A stretch of 64,000 nucleotides of DNA from Melaminivora suipulveris (GCF_003008575.1 NZ_CP027667.1:372001-436000); one strand, 5' to 3'; shown: positions 54,096-63,425, counted from the stretch's first letter. Notes: generated by a model from the letters alone, not told the origin. Translations and numbers: made by a program.

Positions 54096-55024
54096 ACGCC
54101 GGCCTGCAACGTACCGGACAGGAGCTGCGGCAGACGCTCGGACGGCAGGCGAAACCCGCAGGCCTGTGCGTGTCCGCCGCCGCCCATGGTGACGGCCAGC
54201 GGCGAGCAGTCGTAGCCGCGCTGCGAGCGCAGGCCGACCTTGACCTGCCCGTCCTCGGCCACGGTCCACATCAGCGCGAACGTGCCGCTGCGCTGCGAGA
54301 CGATGTCGCCCACCAGGCTGTGAAAGGCCCCCGGCGCATTGACCATCAGACCGGCCTCGCCGTTGAAGACCAGCGGCTGCGCGGCGCGCGCGATGTCCTG
54401 CGCCAGGTGGCGGAATTTCTCGTCCATCGCCTGGCCGCGGGCGACAAAGGCGGCGACCTGCTCGGGCGTGAAATCCGCAATCTCGCTCCAGCGTGCGAAA
54501 TCGAAAGGCTCCAGGTCCAGCGCGGCGACGAAGCCGGCCGTCTGCGCGTACTGCCAGGTCCACAGGTCGCGGTCCTCGACGAAGCGCACCAGATCGGGCA
54601 GTGGCTGCTCGGGAAAGAAGTAGTCCCAGGCCAGCCGCGCGCCGGACTTGTGCATGTCGAAATGCACGGCGCCGCAGCGGCACTCGAAACCGGCCAGTTG
54701 CTCGGCCGCGCTCTTGTGGTGGTCCAGCAGCAACAGGCGCGCGGCTTGCGCGTCGATGGCGGAGAGCAACTCGGGGCCGAAAGCGAAATCCAGCACGTAG
54801 ACGTAGCGGCCGGCCAGCGGCGGCAGGTCCTGCAGACCGGCCACCTGGCCATGTGTCAGGCCGATGCATTGCGCCCGCCCGCCGTAAAAACGCCAGGCCG
54901 CTAGCGCGGCCGCGAAGCCGTCGGCGCAGCGGCCGTGGTACAGCACCAGGGGGTCGGGATCGTGGGCGTTGGGCGCCAGCAGCAAAGGCAGCGGCAGCCG
55001 GGTGGAGCGCGAGGAGACCATCAT
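54092..55024 (-). CDS. DHH/DHHA1 family phosphoesterase
   Basis: This 310-residue protein has the DHH fold, with YHGRCADGFAAALAAWRF (first metal Asp), LLLDHHKSAAEQL (the DHH motif), and a C-terminal DHHA1 motif GGGGHAQACGFRLPS. It is shorter than RecJ and resembles NrnA/oligoribonuclease-like or cyclic-dinucleotide types; substrate not shown. Start is ATG 55024 or the adjacent ATG 55021. Its stop codon lies in a dispersed repeat. Confidence 0.85.
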   Translation of the reverse strand: MMVSSRSTRLPLPLLLAPNAHDPDPLVLYHGRCADGFAAALAAWRFYGGRAQCIGLTHGQVAGLQDLPPLAGRYVYVLDFAFGPELLSAIDAQAARLLLLDHHKSAAEQLAGFECRCGAVHFDMHKSGARLAWDYFFPEQPLPDLVRFVEDRDLWTWQYAQTAGFVAALDLEPFDFARWSEIADFTPEQVAAFVARGQAMDEKFRHLAQDIARAAQPLVFNGEAGLMVNAPGAFHSLVGDIVSQRSGTFALMWTVAEDGQVKVGLRSQRGYDCSPLAVTMGGGGHAQACGFRLPSERLPQLLSGTLQAGV

Positions 55025-55258
55025 TGCCGCGCATTGTGCTGCACTGCACAACGCGCGCCACGGTCAAAAATGGGATTTCCCTCTTGCGATCAGGGCGGTT
55101 GGGCTGCCAGCCGCGCGCGCTGCTGGCGATGCGCCGGGCTCCTACAAGGCAGGGCCGGCGCGGCGGCCATCATGGCCGCCTGCGCGCGGGCCATGGGGCC
55201 GGCTGCGCAGATCGACAGGAGACAAAACCATGCCACCCGCCCCCGCCGCGGCCGGCGC

Positions 55259-55531
55259 TCAGGACGAAACCAGGATGCGGCTGCGCGGCTGCGCGTCGCG
55301 CTCGCGCGACCACTTGCGCAGCCCGTCGCGCCCACTGGCCGCGCGCAGCAGCAGCGCGCCACCCACCAGCGCATGCAGCACGGCGCGCGTGCGCGAGGGC
55401 GTGAGGAAGGCGCAGGCAATCAGGCCCACGCCGGTGAGCAGGGTGACTTCGTGCTCGAACGGGGCGCTTTCGCGCGCGTCGTCGTATGCGATGACGTCGC
55501 GCACCGTCTCGCGCATCTCGGAGGAGTTCAT
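55259..55531 (-). CDS. small membrane protein
   Basis: This 90-residue protein has an acidic N-terminus (MNSSEMRETVRDVIAYDD), then two short hydrophobic segments (LLTGVGLIACAFLT and RAVLHALVGGALLLRAA), and a basic tail. An AAGGA site precedes the ATG by 9 bases. I recognise no family. It lies alone between two gaps. Confidence 0.55.
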   Translation of the reverse strand: MNSSEMRETVRDVIAYDDARESAPFEHEVTLLTGVGLIACAFLTPSRTRAVLHALVGGALLLRAASGRDGLRKWSRERDAQPRSRILVSS

Positions 55532-55770
55532 GTCCACGGTTCCTTGCAGGCTTCGGGCGGCGCACCGCGCGCCGGCCGGGGTCGACAACCCAGGGCGCCA
55601 CCGTAGGCCGGTGGAGCAGGGCCAGGCGCCATCGTCCATGCCTTGGGGCTGTAGGAATCTCGCGTACAGTCGGCCTCCCGACGAAATGCTGGATGAATAC
55701 CCAGCCCTTTATTCGCCCTTGTCCCGGTCCTTTCACTGATTCGCACCGACCGGCTCTTCGGAGGCACACC

Positions 55771-56052
55771 ATGCAAATCGACCAAGTCGCCATCGCCCTG
55801 CTGGGCGCCGCTGCTGCCTGGCTGTCGCAGGCGCGCAGCCCTGGGGCGCGCCGCTGGGCCTGCATCTTCGGCCTGCTGGGCCAGCCGTTCTGGTTCTATG
55901 CCTCCTGGCACGCCGGGCAGTGGGGCATCTTCACGGTGTCGGTCATCTACCTGTGCGCCTGGCTGCGTGGCCTGTGGGTGTACTGGCTGGCGGCACGCGA
56001 GCAAACCCAGCGGCCAGGCCTGGGCACCATCCAGCTCACGCCGGGGCGCTGA
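55771..56052 (+). CDS. small membrane protein preceding truC
   Basis: This 93-residue protein has two or three hydrophobic helices (VAIALLGAAAAWLS, ACIFGLLGQPFWFYASW, and WGIFTVSVIYLCAWLRGLWVYWL) and a short polar C-terminus. A GGAGG site lies 7 bases before the ATG. Its stop overlaps the truC start (TGATG), so translation is probably coupled. No function is known to me. Confidence 0.72.
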   Translation: MQIDQVAIALLGAAAAWLSQARSPGARRWACIFGLLGQPFWFYASWHAGQWGIFTVSVIYLCAWLRGLWVYWLAAREQTQRPGLGTIQLTPGR

Positions 56053-56819
56053 TGGCGCAGGCCGGCGCGCTGCCGCTGCCGCTGCTGTGGCGCGATGAGC
56101 ATCTGGTGGCGGTGTACAAGCCGGCCGGCTGGCTGGTGCATCGTACGGGCCTGGACGCGGGCGAGACGCGCTTCGTGCTGCAGACCCTGCGCGATCAGCT
56201 TGGCCAGCATGTGTTTCCGGTGCATCGGCTGGACAAGGGCACCTGCGGCGTGCTGGTCATGGCCCTGCACCCGCGGGCCGCGCGCAGCCTGGCCGACGCG
56301 TTCGCCGCGCAGGCCGTGCGCAAGCGCTATCTGGCCCTGGTGCGCGGCTGGGCGCCGACGCGGACCGACGTGGACCACGCCCTGCGCCCCGAGGACGCCG
56401 CGCAGGGTGCCGCGGCCCAGCCGGCGCGCACCCACCTGGCCCGCCTGGCACAGCTGGAGCTGCCCGAGGCGAGCGATGCACGCTTTGCCGGCACCCGCGC
56501 CTCGCTGGTGCTGGCCGAGCCCGCCACCGGGCGCCGGCACCAGATACGCCGCCACCTCAAGCACATCGCCCACCCCATCATCGGCGACGCCACGCACGGC
56601 AAGGGCCCGCTCAATCGCTGGTGGGCCGCAAGGCTGGGGCGCACGCGCCTGTGGCTGCATGCCTGGCAGCTCACCCTGCCCCATCCCGCCGACGGGCGCG
56701 CGCTGGTGCTGGACAGCGGCCTGCGCTGGCCGGCCGCTGACCTCGCGCCAGGCCACGAAACGCCGGAGTATCTGCGCGACTGGCAGGCGCTGCTGCAAGG
56801 CCTTCCGTGGCAACAATAG
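56052..56819 (+). CDS. truC: tRNA pseudouridine synthase C
   Basis: This 255-residue RluA-family synthase modifies U65 in tRNA. The catalytic Asp is in PVHRLDKGTCGVLVMALHP, and the start MAQAGALPLPLLWRDEHLVAVYKPAG and YRR-type RRHQIRRHLKHIAHPIIGD are conserved. It is coupled to the small membrane gene upstream. TruC versus other small RluA proteins is inferred from length and the lack of an S4 domain. Confidence 0.85.
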   Translation: MAQAGALPLPLLWRDEHLVAVYKPAGWLVHRTGLDAGETRFVLQTLRDQLGQHVFPVHRLDKGTCGVLVMALHPRAARSLADAFAAQAVRKRYLALVRGWAPTRTDVDHALRPEDAAQGAAAQPARTHLARLAQLELPEASDARFAGTRASLVLAEPATGRRHQIRRHLKHIAHPIIGDATHGKGPLNRWWAARLGRTRLWLHAWQLTLPHPADGRALVLDSGLRWPAADLAPGHETPEYLRDWQALLQGLPWQQ

Positions 56820-56823
56820 CTAT

Positions 56824-56880
56824 AAAATGTATAGCTACATGCGCTTCATCCACACCGACTCAGGGCGTTTTTCATTGATA
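56824..56880 (+). repeat. dispersed 55-bp repeat after truC
   Basis: The + strand reads AAAATGTATAGCTACATGC, then GCTTCATCCACACCGACTC, then AGGGCGTTTTTCATTGATA. It starts five bases past the truC stop and lies in a 199-base gene-free gap. Confidence 0.9.
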
Positions 56881-57018
56881 TTCAGGCCCGCAGCAGCGAA
56901 TGCGCCCGCGTCCTACCCGCGCTGCCGCCGCGCAGCGCTGACGCACCCCGGGGCCACGGGCAGACTGCCCGCAGGCCGCTGCCGGAGCCCCCGCGCGGCG
57001 CAGCAGCAGGAGGATTTC

Positions 57019-57255
57019 ATGACGCAGCAGCCCGACAAACAGTCCGCCACCGTCCACGGCGAGGTCACCTACCGCGAGGGCGACGGCCCGCAGTTGCGCA
57101 TTCCCGAAGGCCAGGTGGACGTCTACCCTGGGGCCGACAGCGTGGTCCTGCGCTGGAAGACCGCGGATGGCTCGGCCGGCCAGGGCGCGCTGACGCGCTC
57201 GCAGTACGCGCAATACCTGCGCGAGGGCAACATCGTTGAAGCGCAGCAGCGCTGA
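57019..57255 (+). CDS. small hypothetical protein
   Basis: This 78-residue protein (MTQQPDKQSATVHGEVTYRE start) has alternating strands, including DGPQLRIPEGQVDVYPGADSV, with no membrane helix. A strong CAGGAGG site lies 5 bases before the ATG. It precedes the 594-residue gene by 18 bases, so both probably share a transcript. I recognise no family. Confidence 0.72.
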   Translation: MTQQPDKQSATVHGEVTYREGDGPQLRIPEGQVDVYPGADSVVLRWKTADGSAGQGALTRSQYAQYLREGNIVEAQQR

Positions 57256-57273
57256 CACGCTCTAGCATGGGCC

Positions 57274-59058
57274 ATGCCCGCACTGCATCCGCCCGCCTCT
57301 CGCGCCAGCTCTCCCGCCTTATCGGCCGACGCGCCGCACCCCGACAGCGCACCCAGCGCCCAGGCGCTGCGCTGGCTGCTGCGCGTGGCTCTGCCCGACA
57401 AGGGACGGCACAAGGCACAGGGCTGGTGGGGGCAGGTGGACTTCGTCGTCACTCGCAGCCATGTGGACGCCGACGGCGATGCCTTCCACGACGGCCTGTT
57501 CATCACCGACTGGAAGCGCCACGACTTCTGGCTGTCGCTGCCCGGCAGCGCGCCGGCGCAGGCGCGCCGGGGGCTGGCGCTTGGCTGGTGGCGCCAGCTG
57601 CACCCCGCCGCGCGCAGCGCTGATGACGGCGACGCGCTGCTGTGCCAATGGCGCTCCTACGACGCCATGGGTGCGTCCCAGGACTGGCGCGACCTGGACT
57701 TGCAGGACGCCGGCCCGCAGGCGCGCCGCGCGCTGGCGCCGGCCTGGGGCACCGTGCTGCGCTACTGGCGCGCCGCCGAGCGCGAGCGCCGCGCCGGCCG
57801 GCCGGCGCGCGCGCGGCTGCACGCCGCGCTGAGCCAGGGCAGCGTCGCGGCGCTGGCGCGGCTGCCGATATTTGTCGAACACTTCAACGACTGGAGCGAC
57901 CCCGAGCGCGCCGGCTGCTGGCTGGAGGACGTCTGGGTCGGTGCGCGCCAGGCCGGCTGGCACGCCGGCGCGCGGCGCGGTGCGGCGCTCAAGCTGAGCT
58001 GGCGCAACGGCCAGGAGCGCGCCGGCGATGCCGAGGACGACGCCCATGCCTGCTACCAGATCGACCTGCTGGAGCCGTCAGCAGTTCCGCCCCCCGGCAC
58101 CGCCCACCCGCCCGGCCTGGCGCTGAGCTACAGCCAGCGCCAGAGCGACGCGCGCGTGCCGCTGCCGGCCGACGCCGCCCTGCACCTGCGGCACCTGGCC
58201 GTGCTGCTGCGTCGCGTGGAGCGGCTGCTGGAGCACCAGCAGCGCCAGCCACGCGCCGACGTCGACCTGGCCGCCCTGCCGCCCGACCTCGCCCTGGGGC
58301 TGCATCCGCCGCCGCCGCACATGCCGCAGGCCAGCGACCAGGAGCTCTTCGGCGCCGCAGCCATGGCCTTGTCGCGCGACTGGCAGGCCGCCACGCGCGG
58401 GTGGGCCGCGGCCTGGCGCGCGCAATGCGAGCGTGCAGGCGAAGCGGACGGCGGCGCGGCCCTGCTGGCCCAGCACGATGCGCGCACGCCGCGGCAGTCG
58501 GCCGCTGTGCTGCGCCTGGCGCGCCAGGTCCACGCGCTGGGCGACGCCGGCCTGAGCGAGCGCTTTCGCCGCCGCTTCGCCTTCGCCCCATCGCTGTACG
58601 CCCCGCACGCCGCGCGCCACGGGCGGCGCGTGCAGGCTCTGCAGTGGCTGGACGACGGTGCGCTGCTGTGCTGGCTGGACGAGGCCGAGGCGGCCGGCGC
58701 CTGCTGGCGCATCGCCGCCTGTGGCCTGCGCGTCGCGCCGGCGGCCGCCCCGACGCCTCGCGCCGCGCGCTCGCTCGAGCTGCAGGGCCTGGCGCTGCGC
58801 ATCGACGCGGCGGGTGACGTGACCGGCTGCGGCGCGGACGGCGTGCCACTGTGGCGCCACCACCTGGGCGCCGCGGCGTCCTGCCTGGCGCAGTCGCCGG
58901 CCGACTCCGCGCTGCTGGCCGCAGGCACGGTGGACGGCGCGGTCGTGTTGTTGCAACGCCGCTCGGCGCCCGATGCGCTGCTGACCGCCACGTCGCGCTA
59001 CCACGAGGTGCGCCGCGTGCTCTTTTGGCGCGACGCGCCAGTCCCGTTCGCCTGGTAG
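57274..59058 (+). CDS. unrecognised 594-residue protein
   Basis: This large soluble protein has no membrane helices or signal. The N-terminal part has family-like patches (LRWLLRVALPDKGRHKAQGW, FFVVTRSH-like DFVVTRSHVDADGDAFHDGL, and LPIFVEHFNDWSDPERAGCWLE). The middle is Ala/Arg-rich. The last 120 residues (around LELQGLALRIDAAGDVTGCG and SALLAAGTVDGAVVLLQRR) look like two or three beta-propeller blades. I cannot assign it to a family. It is high-GC and Ala-rich, but the coding pattern is convincing over its whole length. Start ATG 57274 is 18 bases after the 78-residue gene; some later Met is also possible. Confidence 0.72.
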   Translation: MPALHPPASRASSPALSADAPHPDSAPSAQALRWLLRVALPDKGRHKAQGWWGQVDFVVTRSHVDADGDAFHDGLFITDWKRHDFWLSLPGSAPAQARRGLALGWWRQLHPAARSADDGDALLCQWRSYDAMGASQDWRDLDLQDAGPQARRALAPAWGTVLRYWRAAERERRAGRPARARLHAALSQGSVAALARLPIFVEHFNDWSDPERAGCWLEDVWVGARQAGWHAGARRGAALKLSWRNGQERAGDAEDDAHACYQIDLLEPSAVPPPGTAHPPGLALSYSQRQSDARVPLPADAALHLRHLAVLLRRVERLLEHQQRQPRADVDLAALPPDLALGLHPPPPHMPQASDQELFGAAAMALSRDWQAATRGWAAAWRAQCERAGEADGGAALLAQHDARTPRQSAAVLRLARQVHALGDAGLSERFRRRFAFAPSLYAPHAARHGRRVQALQWLDDGALLCWLDEAEAAGACWRIAACGLRVAPAAAPTPRAARSLELQGLALRIDAAGDVTGCGADGVPLWRHHLGAAASCLAQSPADSALLAAGTVDGAVVLLQRRSAPDALLTATSRYHEVRRVLFWRDAPVPFAW

Positions 59059-59074
59059 GGCGACCAGCCAGCCG

Positions 59075-60028
59075 TCAACCGCCGGCGTTGCGCGCGCGGC
59101 GCTCGTCGCGCTTGCGCTGCTCGGCTTTGCGCTCGGCGCGCTCGGCCTCGCGCTCCTGCGCGGCGGCCATCCAGGCGGCATATTCCTCGGGGGTTTCCAG
59201 CGTGACGCGCCCGACGGCGCCGCTGCGCAGATCGGTCAGCACGATCTCGGCGGCCTTTTGCAGGTTCAGCCGCCCGCCGCTCATCACGGCGCCGCGCTTT
59301 CGCGCAATGTGCGCCAGCAGTTCGTCGTCGTGCAACGCAGTGATCTCGGCGTGCGGCAGAGCCAGCTTGTAGCGCGCATCCAGCAGCGCGGCGTAGTGCT
59401 GCTTGAGGTAGCCCAGCAGCGCCATGGCGACCTCTTCTTCGTCATAGGCGTTGCGGCCCACCGCGCCGCTGGCCGCCAGGCGCTCGCCGCTTTGCGGCAC
59501 CACGATGCGCGGCCACAGCATGCCGGGCGTGTCCCAGAGGTAGAAATCGTCCTCCAGCACGATGCGCTGCTCTTGTTTGGTGATGCCGGCCTCGTCGCCG
59601 GTCTTGGCCGCGCGCTTGGCCGACAGGGTGTTGATCAGCGTGGACTTGCCCACGTTGGGCACGCCCACGATCAGCACGCGCATGGGCCGCGCCATGCCGC
59701 GGCGCAGCGGCGCGAGTTGGCGACAGCCCTCGACCAGCCGGCGCGCCGGCGCGTTGTCGGAGGCATCCAGCGCAATGGCGCGCGTGCCGGCGCCGCGCGC
59801 GTTGTACCAATCCAGCCAAGCGGGCGTGCGCGTGGCGTCGGCCAGGTCCTGCTTGTTCAGCACCTTCAGGGTCGGCCGGCCGCCGGTCAGCTCGGCCAGC
59901 AGCGGATTGGCGCTGGAAGCCGGCAGGCGCGCATCCAGCAACTCGATCACGACGTCGATGTCCTTGATGCGCTCGGCGATCGCCTTGCGCGTCAGGTGCA
60001 TGTGACCGGGGAACCACTGGATGGACAT
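59075..60028 (-). CDS. ribosome biogenesis GTPase YlqF/RbgA
   Basis: This 317-residue circularly permuted GTPase has its G4 motif NKQD at residues 58-61, before the P-loop GVPNVGKST at 122-130, and DTPGMLWPR further on. It starts MSIQWFPGHMHLTRKAI, the RbgA N-terminus. In Bacillus, RbgA helps mature the large ribosomal subunit; the role in betaproteobacteria is inferred. The C-terminus is a long basic/acidic helix (AQEREAERAERKAEQRKRD). Confidence 0.9.
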   Translation of the reverse strand: MSIQWFPGHMHLTRKAIAERIKDIDVVIELLDARLPASSANPLLAELTGGRPTLKVLNKQDLADATRTPAWLDWYNARGAGTRAIALDASDNAPARRLVEGCRQLAPLRRGMARPMRVLIVGVPNVGKSTLINTLSAKRAAKTGDEAGITKQEQRIVLEDDFYLWDTPGMLWPRIVVPQSGERLAASGAVGRNAYDEEEVAMALLGYLKQHYAALLDARYKLALPHAEITALHDDELLAHIARKRGAVMSGGRLNLQKAAEIVLTDLRSGAVGRVTLETPEEYAAWMAAAQEREAERAERKAEQRKRDERRARNAGG

Positions 60029-60169
60029 GGGAGCAGACTTTCAGGCAGGAAGGCAACGGGGCCGCAAGCTTACAGGCGCGAGGGCCCGCGAAGCTCACAT
60101 TCCACCCACCAACGTCCTGCACAGCGGCTGGCGCGGATGCGACCCGCGCGCAACCGGCGGCAGCCCCGC

Positions 60170-61072
60170 TCAGCCGCGCAGCGCCGCGCGCAGCTGTTCG
60201 CCCACTTGCGGACGCTCGGCGAACGGATCGGGCGGATTGGCGCCCTGCACGATGCTGTCCATGCGGCTTCGCACGTTGCCCAGGGCCTGAGGGTGGCTGA
60301 AGACGTAGAACTGACCGGTGGCCGCCGCGTCGAAGACTTTTTGCGCCACCTCGGCAGCGCTGACGCGGCCGCTGTCCACCGCCTTGGTGATCATCGCGGC
60401 GCTGATGCGCTGGCTGGCCGTGGGCTGCTCGTGCGCCATGTCCTGCGGGCGGTTGCGCTCGCTCAGCGTGATGCCGGTGGGCACGAAGTACGGGCACAGC
60501 ACGCTGGCGCCGACCTGATCCGTGACCAGCGACAGGTCGTGGTACAGCGTCTCGGTCAGTGACACCACGGCATGCTTGCTGACGTTGTAGACGCCCATGT
60601 TGGGCGGGTTGAGCAGCCCGGCCATGCTGGCGGTGTTGACGATGTGGCCGCGCCACGACGGGTCGGCGCGGGCGGCGTCCAGCATCATCGGCGTGAACAG
60701 GCGCACGCCGTGGATGACGCCCCACAGGTTCACGCCCAGCACCCATTGCCAGTCGCGCAGGGTGTTTTCCCACACCAGACCGCCCGAACCCACGCCGGCG
60801 TTGTTGAACACCAGGTGCGGCGCGCCCCAGTGCTGGCGCACGTCGCGCGCGAGCTGCTCCATCTGCGGGGCGTCCGACACGTCCACGCGCCGCGCCAGCA
60901 CTTCGGCGCCCAGGGCGCGCATCTCGGCGGCGGCTGCGTCCAGCGCATCCTGCTGCACGTCGACCAGCACCAGGCGCATGCCGCGGCGCGCGGCTATGCG
61001 CGCGCACTCCAGGCCGAAGCCCGAACCGGCGCCGGTCAGCACCGCCACCTTGCCTTCGAAGTTCTCGATCAT
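60170..61072 (-). CDS. SDR family oxidoreductase
   Basis: This 300-residue short-chain dehydrogenase has the Rossmann motif LTGAGSGFGLECARI (about 12-26), NNAGVGSGGLVW, and the catalytic Tyr-x-x-x-Lys in VYNVSKHAVVSLTE. The substrate is unknown. It is 11 bases upstream of the medium-chain reductase on the same strand and may form one unit with it and the following genes. Confidence 0.88.
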   Translation of the reverse strand: MIENFEGKVAVLTGAGSGFGLECARIAARRGMRLVLVDVQQDALDAAAAEMRALGAEVLARRVDVSDAPQMEQLARDVRQHWGAPHLVFNNAGVGSGGLVWENTLRDWQWVLGVNLWGVIHGVRLFTPMMLDAARADPSWRGHIVNTASMAGLLNPPNMGVYNVSKHAVVSLTETLYHDLSLVTDQVGASVLCPYFVPTGITLSERNRPQDMAHEQPTASQRISAAMITKAVDSGRVSAAEVAQKVFDAAATGQFYVFSHPQALGNVRSRMDSIVQGANPPDPFAERPQVGEQLRAALRG

Positions 61073-61083
61073 GGCGGCTCCCG

Positions 61084-62100
61084 TCAGATCAGCTTGACCA
61101 GCTGCTTGCCGAAGTTCTTGCCGCGCAGCATGCCCAGGAAGGCTTCAGGTGCGGCCGCCAGCCCCTCGGCCACGCTCTCGCGCGGGCGCAGTTTGCCGGC
61201 GGCCACCAGGCCTCCCAGCTCACGCAGCGCCTGCGGCCACAGCTGCATGTGCTCGCTGACGATGAAACCCTCCACGCGCATGCGGTTGATGAGGATCAGC
61301 GCCGGGTTTTGCAGCGGCAGCGGCTGGCCGTCGTAGCCGGCGATCATTCCGCACAGCGCCACGCGGGCAAAGGCGTTGGCGCGCAGCAGCACGGCGTCCA
61401 GGATGTGGCCGCCGACGTTCTCGAAATGGCCGTCGATGCCATCCGGGCATGCGGCTTTCAGCGCCGCCGACATGGATTTCAGGTCCTGGTGTTGGCGGTG
61501 GTCAATGCACTCGTTAAAGCCCAGCTCCTCGGTGGCGTAGCGGCACTTCTCTGGCCCGCCGGCGATGCCCACCACGCGGCAGTCGCGCGCGCGGGCCAGG
61601 GCGACGAAGGCGCTGCCCACGGCGCCGGTGGCGGCGCTCACCACCACGGTCTGGCCGGGCTTGGGATCGATGATCTGCGTGAGACCGTACCAGGCGGTGA
61701 CACCCGGCATCCCGACGGCGCCCAGGTAGTACGACAGCGGCACATGCGTGGTGTCGACCTTGCGCAGCATGCCCGGCTGGTTGGCGTCGACCACGCTCCA
61801 CTCCTGCCAGCCGCCCATGCCGACGACCTGGTCGCCCGGCTGGTAGTCGGGGTGCCGGCTCTCGGCCACGCCGCCCACGGTGCCGCCCTGCATGACCTCG
61901 CCCAGCGGCTGACAGGCGGCGTAGCTCTTGGCATCGTTCATGCGCCCGCGCATGTAGGGGTCCAGGCTCAGGTAGTGGTGGCGCACCAGCACCTGGCCGT
62001 CCTTCAAGGGCGGCGTGTCGGCGCTGACCAGCTTGAAGTTGGCCGCCGTGGCTTCGCCCTCGGGGCGGTTGTCGAGCAGAATCTGCTGGTTGCGTGGCAT
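61084..62100 (-). CDS. NADP-dependent medium-chain reductase/dehydrogenase
   Basis: This 338-residue zinc-independent MDR of the CurA/leukotriene-B4-dehydrogenase-like type lacks zinc ligands and has the cofactor motif VVVSAATGAVGSAFVALARA. It probably reduces an enone or similar double bond. The start ATG 62100 (MPRNQQILLDNRPEG) has a CAGGAG site; a GTG two codons earlier is less likely. It lies in a leftward cluster of fatty-acid- or aromatic-like oxidoreductases with a thioesterase. Confidence 0.87.
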   Translation of the reverse strand: MPRNQQILLDNRPEGEATAANFKLVSADTPPLKDGQVLVRHHYLSLDPYMRGRMNDAKSYAACQPLGEVMQGGTVGGVAESRHPDYQPGDQVVGMGGWQEWSVVDANQPGMLRKVDTTHVPLSYYLGAVGMPGVTAWYGLTQIIDPKPGQTVVVSAATGAVGSAFVALARARDCRVVGIAGGPEKCRYATEELGFNECIDHRQHQDLKSMSAALKAACPDGIDGHFENVGGHILDAVLLRANAFARVALCGMIAGYDGQPLPLQNPALILINRMRVEGFIVSEHMQLWPQALRELGGLVAAGKLRPRESVAEGLAAAPEAFLGMLRGKNFGKQLVKLI

Positions 62101-62124
62101 GGTCACACTCCTGGTTGTTACTAC

Positions 62125-62181
62125 GAAATTAATAGCTACTCACGCTTGATTGACGCCGACTGAAGGCGTTTTTCGCTTGAA
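62125..62181 (+). repeat. dispersed 55-bp repeat between reductase and thioesterase genes
   Basis: The + strand reads AAATTAATAGCTACTCACGC, then TTGATTGACGCCGACTGAAG, then GCGTTTTTCGCTTGAAA. It is close to consensus and overlaps a hairpin at 62156-62197. Confidence 0.92.
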
Positions 62182-62197
62182 AAAGCGCTTCAGTCGG
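62156..62197 (-). terminator. hairpin at the end of the thioesterase gene
   Basis: CCGACTGAAG pairs with CTTCAGTCGG, and an inner TTTTT/AAAAA extends the stem around a short loop. It overlaps the last codons of the thioesterase. No T-run follows leftward, so it may attenuate rather than fully terminate. Confidence 0.45.
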
Positions 62198-62624
62198 TCG
62201 CCGGCTGCGCCTCGTTGCCGGCGCGTGGCACGTAGCGGAAGGTACCGGTGGACTGGCTGCACAGCCGGCCTTCCTCGTCGTACACGGCGGCTTCGGCAAA
62301 CGCCGTGGAGCGCGTGCGGTGCATCAGCTTGCCCCGGGCGACCAACGCGCCGCGCGAGGGCTGCATGAAGCTGGTCTTCATCTCGATGGTGACCACGCCC
62401 ATGTCGGGTGTCACGCTGCGCGCTGCCGTTGCCATGGCCACGTCCAGCAGCGTCATGGTGACGCCGCCGTGCGCCACGGCGTACGAATTGGTGTGGCGCG
62501 GCTGCACCTGGTAGCGCAGCTCGGATTCGCCGCCGTCCATGCGGTGCAGCTCGAAGCCCAGCTCCTGGATGAAGGGGATATCGGCGCCGAAGTCCAGCAC
62601 GTCGCGCTCTGCCTGTGTTTGCAT
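62190..62624 (-). CDS. PaaI-type hotdog thioesterase
   Basis: This 144-residue single-domain hotdog thioesterase has the motif NSYAVAHGGVTMTLLDVAMATAA (Asn/Gly-Gly-Asp pattern) and follows the PaaI/DUF4442 layout. It hydrolyses acyl-CoA. ATG 62624 is preceded by GGAG; a GTG two codons up is possible. Its gene follows an SDR closely (12 bases). Confidence 0.87.
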   Translation of the reverse strand: MQTQAERDVLDFGADIPFIQELGFELHRMDGGESELRYQVQPRHTNSYAVAHGGVTMTLLDVAMATAARSVTPDMGVVTIEMKTSFMQPSRGALVARGKLMHRTRSTAFAEAAVYDEEGRLCSQSTGTFRYVPRAGNEAQPATD

Positions 62625-62636
62625 GTCCACTCCGTT

Positions 62637-63425
62637 TCAGCCCACCAGTGCGCTCACGCCGCCGTCCACCGCCAGCCACTGGCCGGTGATGTGCTTGCCG
62701 GCGTCGCTGGCGTACAGCAGGGTCAGGCCCTTGAGGTCTTCGTCGTCGCCCAGGCGGCGCAGCGGCGCGTGGCTGGCCATCTTTTCCTCGCCCAGCTGCT
62801 CGATCAGCACGGTGGCCATCTTGGTCTTGAAGAACCCAGGGCAGATGGCGTTGACGCTGATGCCGTGCACGCCCCACTCGCCCGCCAGCGCGCGCGTGAA
62901 GTTGATGACCGCGCCCTTGGAGGTGTTGTAGGCGATGGTCTTCATCTCCACCGGGTTGCCCCCTAAGCCGGCGATGGAGGCGATGTTGATGATGCGCCCG
63001 CTTTTCCTGGGGATCATGCTGGCGCGGGCAATGGCTTGCGACAGCAGGAAGTAGCCGCGCACGTTCAGGTTCATGACCTTGTCCCACGCGGCCGTGGGGT
63101 GGTCCTCGGCCGGCGCGCCCCAGCTGGCGCCGGCGTTGTTGACCAGGATGTCCACATGGCCCAGCAGGCCCAAGGTTTCCTGCGCCAGGCGCTGGATGTC
63201 GTCCTCGCGCGCGCAGTCGGCGGCGATCCACTGCGCATCGATGCCGGCGGCTTTCAGCTCGGCGGCTGCCTCTTCCAGATCCTGCGCCTTGCGCGAGCTG
63301 AGCACGACGCGCGCACCGGCCTCGCCCAGCGCGTGCGCCATCTGCAGCCCCAGGCCGCGCGAGCCGCCGGTGACCAGGGCAGTCCTGCCCGTCAAATCGA
63401 AAAGTTGCTGCACCGTGCGCGCCAT
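62637..63425 (-). CDS. SDR family oxidoreductase (3-oxoacyl reductase-like)
   Basis: This 262-residue short-chain dehydrogenase has TGGSRGLGLQMAHAL, NNAGASWGAP, catalytic Tyr and Lys in AYNTSKGAVINFTRAL, and CPGFFKTKM. It resembles gluconate or 3-oxoacyl-type reductases; the substrate is not settled. ATG 63425 is better placed than one five codons upstream. It heads the leftward cluster with the thioesterase. Confidence 0.88.
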   Translation of the reverse strand: MARTVQQLFDLTGRTALVTGGSRGLGLQMAHALGEAGARVVLSSRKAQDLEEAAAELKAAGIDAQWIAADCAREDDIQRLAQETLGLLGHVDILVNNAGASWGAPAEDHPTAAWDKVMNLNVRGYFLLSQAIARASMIPRKSGRIINIASIAGLGGNPVEMKTIAYNTSKGAVINFTRALAGEWGVHGISVNAICPGFFKTKMATVLIEQLGEEKMASHAPLRRLGDDEDLKGLTLLYASDAGKHITGQWLAVDGGVSALVG

